Below are positions 43,808 to 51,969 of a stretch of 64,000 bases of DNA, piece by piece (position 1 is the first letter of the stretch; each line of letters begins with the position of its first letter). The position numbers and the translations under genes are program-made. The notes under the pieces were generated by a model. It was not told the DNA's origin and did no database searches. It was given only the letters and a program-made list of their open reading frames with translations. The stretch is from Flavobacteriales bacterium UBA4422. GTDB taxonomy: Bacteria; Bacteroidota; Bacteroidia; Flavobacteriales_G; Salibacteraceae. The stretch is taken from positions 71,722 to 135,721 of the forward strand of contig DGQE01000039.1 of the NCBI GenBank assembly GCA_002389645.1, written 5' to 3'.

Positions 43808-45703
43808 ATGGATTTAAGCATTAAGACCTTTGAGGAATACACCGAAAAATACGCGCAAAGCGTTGAAAATCCAGAATTTTTTTGGGGTGAAATAGCGAAC
43901 ACATTCACTTGGAATAAGCCGTATGATAAAGTTTGTAATTGGGAATTCGAAACGCCTGATATTAAGTGGTTTGTCAACGGTAAGTTAAATATAACTGAGA
44001 ACTGTTTAGATAGGCATTTAGCTAAACGAGGAAATAAACTTGCATTGATTTGGGAACCGAATGATCCGAAAGAACGTTTTGTACGCTATACATACCGCGA
44101 ATTGTATGAGAAAGTATGCGAGTTTGCCAATGCACTAAAAGCACAAGGGATTAAAAAAGGAGATCGTGTGGTTGTTTACATGCCTATGATTCCAGAACTT
44201 ACCATTGCTGTTTTGGCTTGCGCTAGAATAGGAGCCATCCATTCAGTAGTTTTTGCAGGATTTAGTGCGCATGCAATGGCTGATAGAATCAATGATGCTC
44301 AAGCCAAGATGGTGATTACAGCGGATGGTTTAAATCGTGGCGCAAAACAAGTTCCATTGAAAAGGGTAGTAGATGAGGCGCTTCGCACGTGCGAATCAAT
44401 CGAAACGGTAATTGTCTTTGACTGTGTTGGATGGTCTCCAAATATGGTTGAAGGCAGAGATGTTTGGTGGAATGAATCGATTGAAGGAATGTCAAAGGAA
44501 TGTCCAGCTGAAGTAATGGATTCCGAAGATATGCTCTTCATTCTCTACACATCTGGATCTACAGGAAAACCAAAAGGTGTAGTTCATACACATGGCGGTT
44601 ATATGGTATACACAGCATATTCATTTCAGAATGTTTTTCAATATGATGAGAGTGACATATACTGGTGTACAGCGGATATTGGATGGATCACAGGGCACAG
44701 CTATATTGTTTACGGACCGCTTTTATCCGGAGCTACAACCGTAATGTTTGAAGGAGTGCCAACTTATCCAGATGCTGGGCGATTCTGGCAAGTTTGTGAC
44801 AAGTACGGTGTGAATCAATTTTATACAGCTCCAACTGCCATCCGTGCCTTGATGGCATATGGTGAAGATCATGTTCTGTCCTATAGCCTTGACTCTCTTA
44901 AGGTGCTAGGTACGGTTGGCGAACCAATCAATGAAGAAGCGTGGAAGTGGTATCATATTCACGTAGGTAAAGAACGTTGTCCGATTGTTGATACTTGGTG
45001 GCAAACTGAAACAGGCGGAATTATGATTTCAGGTTTAGGTAACTTAAGCCCAATGCGCCCCGCTCATGCAGGATATCCACTTCCCGGTATTCAGCCCGTG
45101 TTGTTAGATCAGGAGGGAAAAGAGATTACAGAGAATCTAACGGAAGGGTATTTGTGTATTAAGCATCCTTGGCCGTCTATTATTCGCACTACATATGGTG
45201 ATCATGATCGATGTAAAATCACTTACTTCTCTCATTACAAAGGATATTATTTCACAGGAGATGGTGCCAAAAGAGATGAAAATGGAATGTACCGGATCAT
45301 TGGTAGAGTAGATGATGTAATCAATGTGAGTGGACATCGATTTGGAACGGCAGAAATTGAGAGTGCAATCAATGCTAATGATAATGTGGTTGAGTCAGCA
45401 GTTGTTGGCTATCCGCATGAAGTTAAAGGTCAAGGTATTTATGCTTATGTGGTTTGTGAATCAATGCCTGAAGACAGAGAAACCGCTCGTGCTGAAATAG
45501 TAGAAACAGTGGTTGAACAGATTGGCAAGATTGCCAAGCCTGAAAAGATTCAGTTTGTTACAGGTTTGCCTAAAACCCGTTCAGGAAAGATCATGAGAAG
45601 AATTCTCAGAAAAGTGGCGGAAGGAGAGGCTGATAAACTCGGAGATACAAGCACACTATTAGATCCAGATGTGGTTGATGAAATTGTAAAAGGTGCTTTA
45701 TGA
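43808..45703 (+). CDS. acs: Acetyl-CoA synthetase
   Basis: Acs converts acetate, ATP and CoA to acetyl-CoA via acetyl-AMP. The 631 residues show YTSGSTGKPKGVVHTHGGY (A3), the ACS-specific DIGWITGHSY and WWQTETGG motifs, YFTGDGA and the C-terminal PKTRSGKIMRR, with the acetylatable catalytic lysine. It overlaps by four bases the thioesterase gene that follows, so the pair may balance acyl-CoA pools. Alternative substrates such as propionate are possible. Confidence 0.95.
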   Translation: MDLSIKTFEEYTEKYAQSVENPEFFWGEIANTFTWNKPYDKVCNWEFETPDIKWFVNGKLNITENCLDRHLAKRGNKLALIWEPNDPKERFVRYTYRELYEKVCEFANALKAQGIKKGDRVVVYMPMIPELTIAVLACARIGAIHSVVFAGFSAHAMADRINDAQAKMVITADGLNRGAKQVPLKRVVDEALRTCESIETVIVFDCVGWSPNMVEGRDVWWNESIEGMSKECPAEVMDSEDMLFILYTSGSTGKPKGVVHTHGGYMVYTAYSFQNVFQYDESDIYWCTADIGWITGHSYIVYGPLLSGATTVMFEGVPTYPDAGRFWQVCDKYGVNQFYTAPTAIRALMAYGEDHVLSYSLDSLKVLGTVGEPINEEAWKWYHIHVGKERCPIVDTWWQTETGGIMISGLGNLSPMRPAHAGYPLPGIQPVLLDQEGKEITENLTEGYLCIKHPWPSIIRTTYGDHDRCKITYFSHYKGYYFTGDGAKRDENGMYRIIGRVDDVINVSGHRFGTAEIESAINANDNVVESAVVGYPHEVKGQGIYAYVVCESMPEDRETARAEIVETVVEQIGKIAKPEKIQFVTGLPKTRSGKIMRRILRKVAEGEADKLGDTSTLLDPDVVDEIVKGAL

Positions 45704-46095
45704 AGTTTCATACGAGAAAATGGGTAAAGCCTGAAGACTTGAATGCAAATGAGTCTTTATTTGGGGGGAGGTTGCTCCAATGGATTGATGAGGAAGCAGC
45801 GCTCTATACGATTATTCAACTGGACAATGAGCGGGTAGTAACTAAATACATGTCTGACATCAACTTTGTGAGTGCGGCTAAACAAGGCGACATCATCGAA
45901 ATTGGTATTGATGTCGTCAAATGGGGTAAGACTTCCATTACCTTAAGCTGCAAGGTTCGCAACAAAATGACTCATCAAACGATTATCAGTCTTGATCAGA
46001 TTATCATGGTAGGTCTTAGTGAAAGTGGATTGCCTAAAATTCACGGTAAAACTGAAATAGAGTATATAAAGGATCGAATAGAAGAGAATGATTGA
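45700..46095 (+). CDS. Hotdog-fold acyl-CoA thioesterase
   Basis: A 131-residue single hotdog domain of the YciA/BFIT type: N-terminal FHTRKWVKPEDLNANESLFGG with the LFGG-type active-site region, LQWIDEEAALY (acidic catalytic residue), and a strand with WGKTSITLSCKV. It hydrolyses acyl-CoA to free acid and CoA; chain-length preference is unknown. The ATGA overlap with acs indicates translational coupling. Confidence 0.9.
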   Translation: MKFHTRKWVKPEDLNANESLFGGRLLQWIDEEAALYTIIQLDNERVVTKYMSDINFVSAAKQGDIIEIGIDVVKWGKTSITLSCKVRNKMTHQTIISLDQIIMVGLSESGLPKIHGKTEIEYIKDRIEEND

Positions 46096-46159
46096 TCTTG
46101 CAACAGCTTTTTATAACGAGCAATTGAAAACTAAAGGAACTTAATCTTGTTATTGACTT

Positions 46160-46951
46160 ATGCTTCATTATTCAATATACGCGCATTCTGAGGATGCTAA
46201 TTGGGTGACTTTTGTGCACGGTGCGGGAGGTAACAGTTCTATTTGGTATAAACAATTGAGGGCTTTTAAAGAAAACTTCAATGTTTTGCTCATTGATCTC
46301 AGGGGACATGGAAAGAGTAAAAAACCCATCTATGAAAACCTGAAAAAATATTCATTTAAAGTCATTGGTGATGAAGTGATAGAGGTGCTAGATCACCTTA
46401 AAATAAAGTCTAGTCATTTTGTTGGTATTTCCTTGGGTACAATCATCATCCGAGAAATTACAGAGCGATTTCCTGAGAGAACGCGAAGTATGGTGCTTGG
46501 TGGAGCTGTTATGAAGTTAAACATGAAAGGGCAGATTTTAATGAGGATAGGAGATACGCTAAAGAGTGTGATTCCATACCTTATCTTGTATAAGATATTG
46601 GCGTTTGTCATTCTACCCAGAAAGTCGCACCGTGAATCAAGGAATCTTTTCATTAACGAAGCGAAGAAACTCTACCAAAAGGAGTTTAAAAGGTGGTTTT
46701 CGTTAGTGGCTGAGGTGACTCCGCTTTTGTCTTTTTTCAGAACTAAAGATTCTGGGATCCCTACTTTGTATATAATGGGAGAGGAAGATCATATGTTTTT
46801 ACCTTCTATTAGGCAGTTGATATTAAATCATAAGTCAGCTGAACTCTTTGTTATTTCTAATTGTGGGCATGTGGTTAACGTTGAACAGCCAGAAATTTTT
46901 AATAATGAAGCGATTCAATTTATGAAACGAATAGTTAGTCCTTCCGCTTAG
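46160..46951 (+). CDS. Alpha/beta hydrolase
   Basis: A 263-residue alpha/beta hydrolase: oxyanion HGAGG near residue 20, nucleophile elbow GISLG (Ser near 94), late Asp in GEEDHMF and catalytic His in NCGHVVNVEQP. The cap region (about 125-195) is helical. There is no signal peptide, so it is cytoplasmic. The substrate is unknown; acs and a thioesterase lie upstream, a KAS III-like gene downstream, so a role in acyl metabolism is plausible but inferred. An 18-codon ORF lies in the preceding gap and is not called. Confidence 0.88.
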   Translation: MLHYSIYAHSEDANWVTFVHGAGGNSSIWYKQLRAFKENFNVLLIDLRGHGKSKKPIYENLKKYSFKVIGDEVIEVLDHLKIKSSHFVGISLGTIIIREITERFPERTRSMVLGGAVMKLNMKGQILMRIGDTLKSVIPYLILYKILAFVILPRKSHRESRNLFINEAKKLYQKEFKRWFSLVAEVTPLLSFFRTKDSGIPTLYIMGEEDHMFLPSIRQLILNHKSAELFVISNCGHVVNVEQPEIFNNEAIQFMKRIVSPSA

Positions 46952-47096
46952 GCTCGGATTGTTTTATCAGATAGTTTATTTTGATAAATAAATAGATAAT
47001 TCATCGTCAATTTCCCTGTTATCCAGATTTAGAATCATTTCTTTGCCGCTTAATCATTATAGAATGTTATAATAACATTGACCCAGATTTTAAAGT

Positions 47097-48167
47097 ATGA
47101 TAAATTCGATTATAACAGGAACTGGAAGCTATATCCCGGAGGTGGTTCAACCCAATAAGGCATTTCATCACAATAGGTTTTATACCGATGATCAAGTCTT
47201 GATTGAAACTCCTGGTGATGTGGTTGCAGAGAAATTTGAGAATATAACAGGTATAAGAGAGAGAAGATATGTGTCTGAAGATTTAGATTCTTCTAGCATT
47301 GGTCTTATTGCAGCACAGCGAGCTATCGAGGATTCCGGAATTGATCCAGAGACTATAGATCAGATCATTTTTGCACACAACTTTGGAGATGTAGTTAAGC
47401 ATACTATTCAAACTGATGTTTTGCCAGCTTTAGCTACAAGAGTGAAGCATGGTTTGGGGATTAAAAATCCTCTATGTGTTGCATATGATGTTCTCTTTGG
47501 CTGTCCTGGTTGGATTCAAGGCGTTATTCAAGCCAACGCATTCTTCAAGGCAGGAGAAGCAAAAACTGCATTAGTCATAGGAAGTGAAACGCTATCTCGA
47601 GTGTTAGATATTCATGATCGCGACAGTATGATTTTTTCAGATGGAGCAGGCGCGTGCATACTTCAGGCTAATGACTCTGAAGAAAGAAAGGGTATATTAT
47701 CTACTGCCAGTATGACTTTTGCAAATGATGAAGCTTATTATCTATTCTTGGGAAAGTCGAACCTTCCTGAGGCAGATGCTCGAATTAGATATATAAAAAT
47801 GAATGGACGCAAGGTCTATGAGTTTGCTCTTACTAATGTTCCATTAGCTATGAAGTCCGCAATGGATAAGGCTGGGGTTTCAATAGAAGAGGTTTCGAAA
47901 ATTTTCATACATCAAGCCAATGAAAAGTTAGATGAAGGAGTTATAAAACGTCTCTATCGACTTTACAATATAAAGGATGTCCCTGAAGGAATTATGCCTA
48001 TGAGTGTGCATGAATTGGGTAATAGCTCAGTGGCAACGGTTCCAACTTTATTTGATCGCGTTCGAAAGGGTGAGCTTGAAGGTCATTCAGTGAAATCAGG
48101 TGACTTATTGCTTTTTGCTTCTGTGGGCTCAGGTATGAATATAAATGCCTTCTGCTATAGAGTTTAA
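47097..48167 (+). CDS. 3-oxoacyl-ACP synthase III family protein (FabH-like)
   Basis: A 356-residue KAS III-fold enzyme with catalytic Cys136 (LFGCPGW), His in FIHQANEKL and Asn in LGNSSVATVP. The extra residues near the N-terminus (about 20-45, PNKAFHHNRFYTDDQ) set it apart from the housekeeping FabH and match the second FabH-type subgroup of Bacteroidota. It would condense an acyl-CoA starter with malonyl-ACP or act in a specialised lipid. The Lrp-type regulator gene begins convergently one base after its stop. Confidence 0.85.
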   Translation: MINSIITGTGSYIPEVVQPNKAFHHNRFYTDDQVLIETPGDVVAEKFENITGIRERRYVSEDLDSSSIGLIAAQRAIEDSGIDPETIDQIIFAHNFGDVVKHTIQTDVLPALATRVKHGLGIKNPLCVAYDVLFGCPGWIQGVIQANAFFKAGEAKTALVIGSETLSRVLDIHDRDSMIFSDGAGACILQANDSEERKGILSTASMTFANDEAYYLFLGKSNLPEADARIRYIKMNGRKVYEFALTNVPLAMKSAMDKAGVSIEEVSKIFIHQANEKLDEGVIKRLYRLYNIKDVPEGIMPMSVHELGNSSVATVPTLFDRVRKGELEGHSVKSGDLLLFASVGSGMNINAFCYRV

Positions 48168-48653
48168 TTAGTCTGGAAGGTCGAAAATACTTTTGAATAA
48201 CCTTTCCTTGTCATTTATCGATTCTTCTAAACTTATCATCGATTCGGTCCGAAGTACACCACTTATTCTATTTACTCTGAATATAACGTCTTTGGCATGC
48301 TTAGCATCCATGCACCGGACCTTACAAAAGATCGAAAATTGCCCCGTTGCGATGTGTGCAACAGTGACCTCTGGAATGTCTTTTAATGCTTTAATAATAT
48401 TCCCCGAGTCTATTGTTCTGCCTAGGATAAGTCCAATATATGCCGTGAACCCGTAACCCACGACATCATAATTGATAGTCAAAGTGGCACCAGTAATAAT
48501 GCGTCTTTGCTCCATTTTCTTTACCCGTCCATGCACGGTACCCGGAGAAATAGTAAGTTTTTTGGCTATTTCAGTATAAGGCATACGAGCGTCTTCTATT
48601 AAATAAGTCAATATCTGGCGATCTATTTTATCAATATTGTAATTGAAAGGCAT
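48168..48653 (-). CDS. Lrp/AsnC family transcriptional regulator
   Basis: A 161-residue regulator: N-terminal winged-helix DNA-binding domain (about 1-60, DRQILTYLIEDARMPYTEIAKKL with helix-turn-helix) and a C-terminal RAM/AsnC ligand-binding domain (about 75-150). It would bind an amino acid and regulate metabolism as a dimer or octamer. It is convergent with the FabH-like gene and divergent from the small ORF at 48812; the 158-base gap upstream is a candidate operator region. The effector is unknown. Confidence 0.92.
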   Translation of the reverse strand: MPFNYNIDKIDRQILTYLIEDARMPYTEIAKKLTISPGTVHGRVKKMEQRRIITGATLTINYDVVGYGFTAYIGLILGRTIDSGNIIKALKDIPEVTVAHIATGQFSIFCKVRCMDAKHAKDVIFRVNRISGVLRTESMISLEESINDKERLFKSIFDLPD

Positions 48654-48811
48654 ATTCTCTTTCTCTTTTTGATGATTAGGGATTTTAAAGCACTAATAAA
48701 TGATTTTTAATTAAATATTGGGATGTAATGGTGATTATTTGTCATTATTAGCTTCCATTGGTCTTAGTTTTGGCTTATAGTAAAAGTAACTATAAGTTAA
48801 ACAAACTTCTT

Positions 48812-49036
48812 ATGAAAATTGACAATTTAGAACTGATCACAACTATCCACAATCCTGAAAGTGTAGTTGAAGTATTTTTTGATCGTATGAATGAAAGAAT
48901 AGTAGAGCATAAATGCCTCAACTATAATCGGAAAAAGGAATATTCTTACGAGGTTGGAGAGTATTTAAAGAACGTTAAGAACTTCAAAAAAGTTGATCAG
49001 AAGGTTCTTTCTCATATTATGAATTACACTAACTAA
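48812..49036 (+). CDS. Hypothetical protein, 74 residues
   Basis: The frame is open from 48758, but the ATG at 48812 (MKIDNLELITTIHNPESVVE) gives a protein with clear alternation of charged and hydrophobic residues and no membrane segment. The C-terminus is basic (EYLKNVKNFKKVDQKVL). I recognise no family. It lies 14 bases before the truncated AMP-ligase-like gene on the same strand and divergent from the Lrp-type regulator, so it may belong to that small unit. Confidence 0.55.
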   Translation: MKIDNLELITTIHNPESVVEVFFDRMNERIVEHKCLNYNRKKEYSYEVGEYLKNVKNFKKVDQKVLSHIMNYTN

Positions 49037-49050
49037 TAAGACAGGTTGAA

Positions 49051-49602
49051 ATGAATGAATTGAAAGAGGTATTTGGAATTCTTGAAGAACCTCAAGAATT
49101 GGCGTCAATAATATTTGACTCAACCAAACGAAATACTTTAGAGAATAAACTGCAATCTGTAGGAGAGCAATTCTCCCTAGAGCATATCGAGAATCAGATG
49201 AATGCGGTTTCAAGGGCGCTTATCTCACTTGGGGCTTCTTCAGGAGATAATATTGCTATTTACGGACTTGATTACCTAGATGCGCTGAATCTTTATTTAG
49301 CATCTGGACAGGTTGGTATTAACGTTGTTAACCTGAGTAATGCCAAGACAGTTGCTGAACTGAATGAAGTTATATTGTCTTCGAAGGCCCGGTTTGTGTT
49401 TTTTGGAGATTCGACAACTTCAGTTTTAGGAAGTGATTATCTTGACCAGATCAGCACCTCTGGTAAAGGCATATTTCTTGAATACCTAGTATGTCAAGGA
49501 AATATAGAAAACTGCAGCGGTAATGTTTTAACTTGGGAGAAGTTTCGAAAACTCGAAAGGTTAGCAACGAACTGGGAGGTTGGTCTTTTGAGGGTGATTT
49601 GA
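49051..49602 (+). CDS. Stand-alone N-terminal fragment of an AMP-ligase (ANL) protein
   Basis: The 183 residues resemble only the first subdomain of acyl-CoA/AMP ligases: EHIENQMNAVSRALISLGAS, then GDNIAIYGLDYLDALNLYLA, then VVNLSNAKTVAELNEVILSSKARFVFFGDST (given in parts). The phosphate-binding loop (TSGTTGxPK) and C-terminal domain of a 500-600-residue enzyme are missing, and the following gene is unrelated. It therefore cannot adenylate by itself. It may be a decayed gene or a binding-only derivative. The start MNELKEVFGIL is clear and no internal stops occur. Confidence 0.6.
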   Translation: MNELKEVFGILEEPQELASIIFDSTKRNTLENKLQSVGEQFSLEHIENQMNAVSRALISLGASSGDNIAIYGLDYLDALNLYLASGQVGINVVNLSNAKTVAELNEVILSSKARFVFFGDSTTSVLGSDYLDQISTSGKGIFLEYLVCQGNIENCSGNVLTWEKFRKLERLATNWEVGLLRVI

Positions 49603-49653
49603 ATTTCTTGTCCATTCTGAAGGCTAATACCTGAGAGTGTCTATTTTCGAGGT

Positions 49654-50652
49654 ATGAATAGATCTACAGTTTTTAATGCTCTAGTAGTTAGAGAGCTTGA
49701 GAATGGCCAATTTTCGAGAGAAATAGAAAAAAAGAAGATAGTTGAATTACCAGAAGGTGAGGTAATTGTAAAGAATCAGTTTGCGGGTCTTAATTATAAA
49801 GACGCGTTGTCTGCGTCCGGTCATAAAGGGATTTCCCGAAATTTCCCGCATACTCCTGGAGTGGATGCTTGTGGAGTTGTCGAATTTTCTAAAAGTTCTG
49901 AGTTTAAAGAAGGTGATCAAGTAATTGTTACAGGTTACGACTTAGGCATGAATACCTCTGGAGGTTTTCAGGAATATATAAGTGTACCAGCAGCTTGGGT
50001 TGTGCCTAAACCGGAAAGTCTTGAATTAAAAGAGGCTATGGTATATGGCACAGCAGGCTTTACAGCAGCCTTGTCATTGTATAAAATGGAGCGAATGGGA
50101 CAGACTCCAGAAATGGGGCCAGTTTTAGTGACGGGAGCTACTGGAGGAGTAGGTAGCATGGCGGTTGGGGTTTTGGCGAAAGCAGGTTATGAAGTAATCG
50201 CATCAACAGGCAAAAAGGACGCGGAAAGCCACCTCAAAAAATTAGGCGCTACTCAAATTGTTGATCGTGCATTTGCCAATGACGAATCCGGAAGGCCATT
50301 GCTCAGAAGTCAATGGGCAGGGGCGGTAGATACAGTTGGTGGTAATACGCTAGCCACGTGTGTGAAAGGTTGTCAAAGAAAGGGGAGTGTGGCTAGCTGT
50401 GGATTAGTTGCTTCTCATGAACTCAATATGACGGTATATCCTTTCTTGCTCAACGGCATTAATATTTTAGGAGTCGACTCGGCAGAAACCGATATGGAGC
50501 TGCGGAAGAAAATTTGGAATAGATTAAGTGATAATTGGAGTGTTCCTAATCTTCTAGACTTTGGTCAATTTATTCCGCTAGATGGAATCATTGAGCAGAT
50601 GGATTTAATCCTGAAGGGACGAACTAGGGGTAGAGTAGTAGTGGCGTTTTAA
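49654..50652 (+). CDS. YhdH/AcuI-type quinone/acrylyl-CoA reductase
   Basis: A 332-residue zinc-free medium-chain dehydrogenase. Key motifs are FAGLNYKDALSASG, HTPGVDACG and the NADPH-binding loop VTGATGGVGSMAV, with a C-terminus ending RGRVVVAF, which fit the YhdH/YhfP subgroup. In marine bacteria AcuI detoxifies acryloyl-CoA made from DMSP or 3-hydroxypropionate; in others the substrate is unknown. No dmd or other acu genes are seen here, so that role is not established. Confidence 0.9.
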   Translation: MNRSTVFNALVVRELENGQFSREIEKKKIVELPEGEVIVKNQFAGLNYKDALSASGHKGISRNFPHTPGVDACGVVEFSKSSEFKEGDQVIVTGYDLGMNTSGGFQEYISVPAAWVVPKPESLELKEAMVYGTAGFTAALSLYKMERMGQTPEMGPVLVTGATGGVGSMAVGVLAKAGYEVIASTGKKDAESHLKKLGATQIVDRAFANDESGRPLLRSQWAGAVDTVGGNTLATCVKGCQRKGSVASCGLVASHELNMTVYPFLLNGINILGVDSAETDMELRKKIWNRLSDNWSVPNLLDFGQFIPLDGIIEQMDLILKGRTRGRVVVAF

Positions 50653-50654
50653 AA

Positions 50655-51935
50655 CTATTTGTAGGTTCTGCTTTCTCGTTTCAGTTTTTCCCATTCTTCC
50701 TTTGGCGTGTGCGGAAGTTGATCTGAAATCAGCACATCATAATCGTATGCTTGTTGCGACTTAAATGAGTATGGAAAGGATTGGAATTTAGAAGTTAGCA
50801 TTTCACATTCGTACGTGAAATCTGCCTTCTCATTTTCACTAAACAGCCTTCTTTTTTCAAGAAAAACATCAGCCTTCAGCCTAATACTACCTAAAGCCCA
50901 CTTTCCTTTGAAGGATTGATAGTTAAACTCAACTAGTGTGTTTTTAATATCAAACATTAGCCCGTAAATCCATAAAGCAGCCTTCATGTATCCGGGGACA
51001 ATATGTTTTTGACCATACTCACTGATTCCGAATTCAATTTTCACAAATGCGTTCGTAGATTGTTCAATCCACATAGTACCTGCCAGCATAGGTTTGTGAA
51101 CTTTCTTTTTTTGGTCAAAGTGAATTACCACTAATGATTCATCACCATACTCTACTGGCTTTCCATACCAGAATTCATATTGTTCGTGATTGTTGCTATC
51201 TAGGAAATCTACATTGTCATCGTTGATCACAAATTTTTGGTCTACATTTCTTAATGGATCGATGGAAAGCAGAAAAGGCGGATTGCCTATTTCTAATGGA
51301 AGCTGAAGGTCCTTTTCGGATATTTCTTCTCCGTTCTTGTTTGCTGCTTTCATCTCTTTTTTAACCTCTTTATTCCTTTCTTTAAGCATAAATGAGAGGT
51401 CATCGGCTTTCATTTTGTAGCCGGCTTGAATACGCAGATCAAAAGAGTCTTTACCTGAAAGATAGCCAGTTTGAATTGCCTCTAGAAACGCCTCTGAATG
51501 GTTTACAAACCGTTCATTTTCTTTGAGGTACTCGCGGTAATAATGCTTTGTAGCGAAGGAATCAGGGTAATAATTATCAGCAACAGAATTAAGTGCCAAC
51601 CGAACATATTCGCCAGCCTTAATAGGTCTGATAACAACCTCATCTAATTGTAATGAAGACGACTTTAGTGCAATACTATCACCTTCTTTAATCTCGCTCT
51701 GTTTGATCCTTTTTGTTATGTATCCTATTGATCTGAATTGAAGAATATCACTTTGAATTAAGTTATATAATTCAATATCTCCTGAGTCATTGGCTACAAA
51801 ACCATATTCTCCATTTCGAAGAATAGCTGTTGCATAGGGGATAGGGGATTTAGTTTCTGCATCAATGATCGTAATACTTTGAGCATGAATACTTAATACT
51901 GATATAAAAAGAAAAAGAAAAGTTATGTATTTCAT
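50655..51935 (-). CDS. CarboxypepD_reg-like domain protein
   Basis: A 426-residue secreted or surface protein: signal peptide (about 1-18, ending IHAQ), an N-terminal CarboxypepD_reg-like beta sandwich (about 20-105, with ITIIDAETKSPIPYATAIL and ILQFRSIGY), then a long beta-rich region related to DUF5686-type outer-membrane proteins (FVNHSEAFLEAIQTG). This architecture is common and of unknown role in Bacteroidota. It is the last of a minus-strand series with recQ and an M14 peptidase. Confidence 0.82.
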   Translation of the reverse strand: MKYITFLFLFISVLSIHAQSITIIDAETKSPIPYATAILRNGEYGFVANDSGDIELYNLIQSDILQFRSIGYITKRIKQSEIKEGDSIALKSSSLQLDEVVIRPIKAGEYVRLALNSVADNYYPDSFATKHYYREYLKENERFVNHSEAFLEAIQTGYLSGKDSFDLRIQAGYKMKADDLSFMLKERNKEVKKEMKAANKNGEEISEKDLQLPLEIGNPPFLLSIDPLRNVDQKFVINDDNVDFLDSNNHEQYEFWYGKPVEYGDESLVVIHFDQKKKVHKPMLAGTMWIEQSTNAFVKIEFGISEYGQKHIVPGYMKAALWIYGLMFDIKNTLVEFNYQSFKGKWALGSIRLKADVFLEKRRLFSENEKADFTYECEMLTSKFQSFPYSFKSQQAYDYDVLISDQLPHTPKEEWEKLKRESRTYK

Positions 51936-51969
51936 CGACTTATCATGAGACGTGACTTTTTACCTGTAG

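Noticed and set aside
46088..46144. 18-codon ORF between the thioesterase and the alpha/beta hydrolase
   Set aside because: Starts in the end of the thioesterase gene and is too short to support; no family resemblance.
49654..50652. AcuI-type gene as evidence of DMSP degradation
   Set aside because: No DMSP lyase, acuH or dmd gene is in the window, and YhdH-type proteins are common in non-DMSP bacteria.
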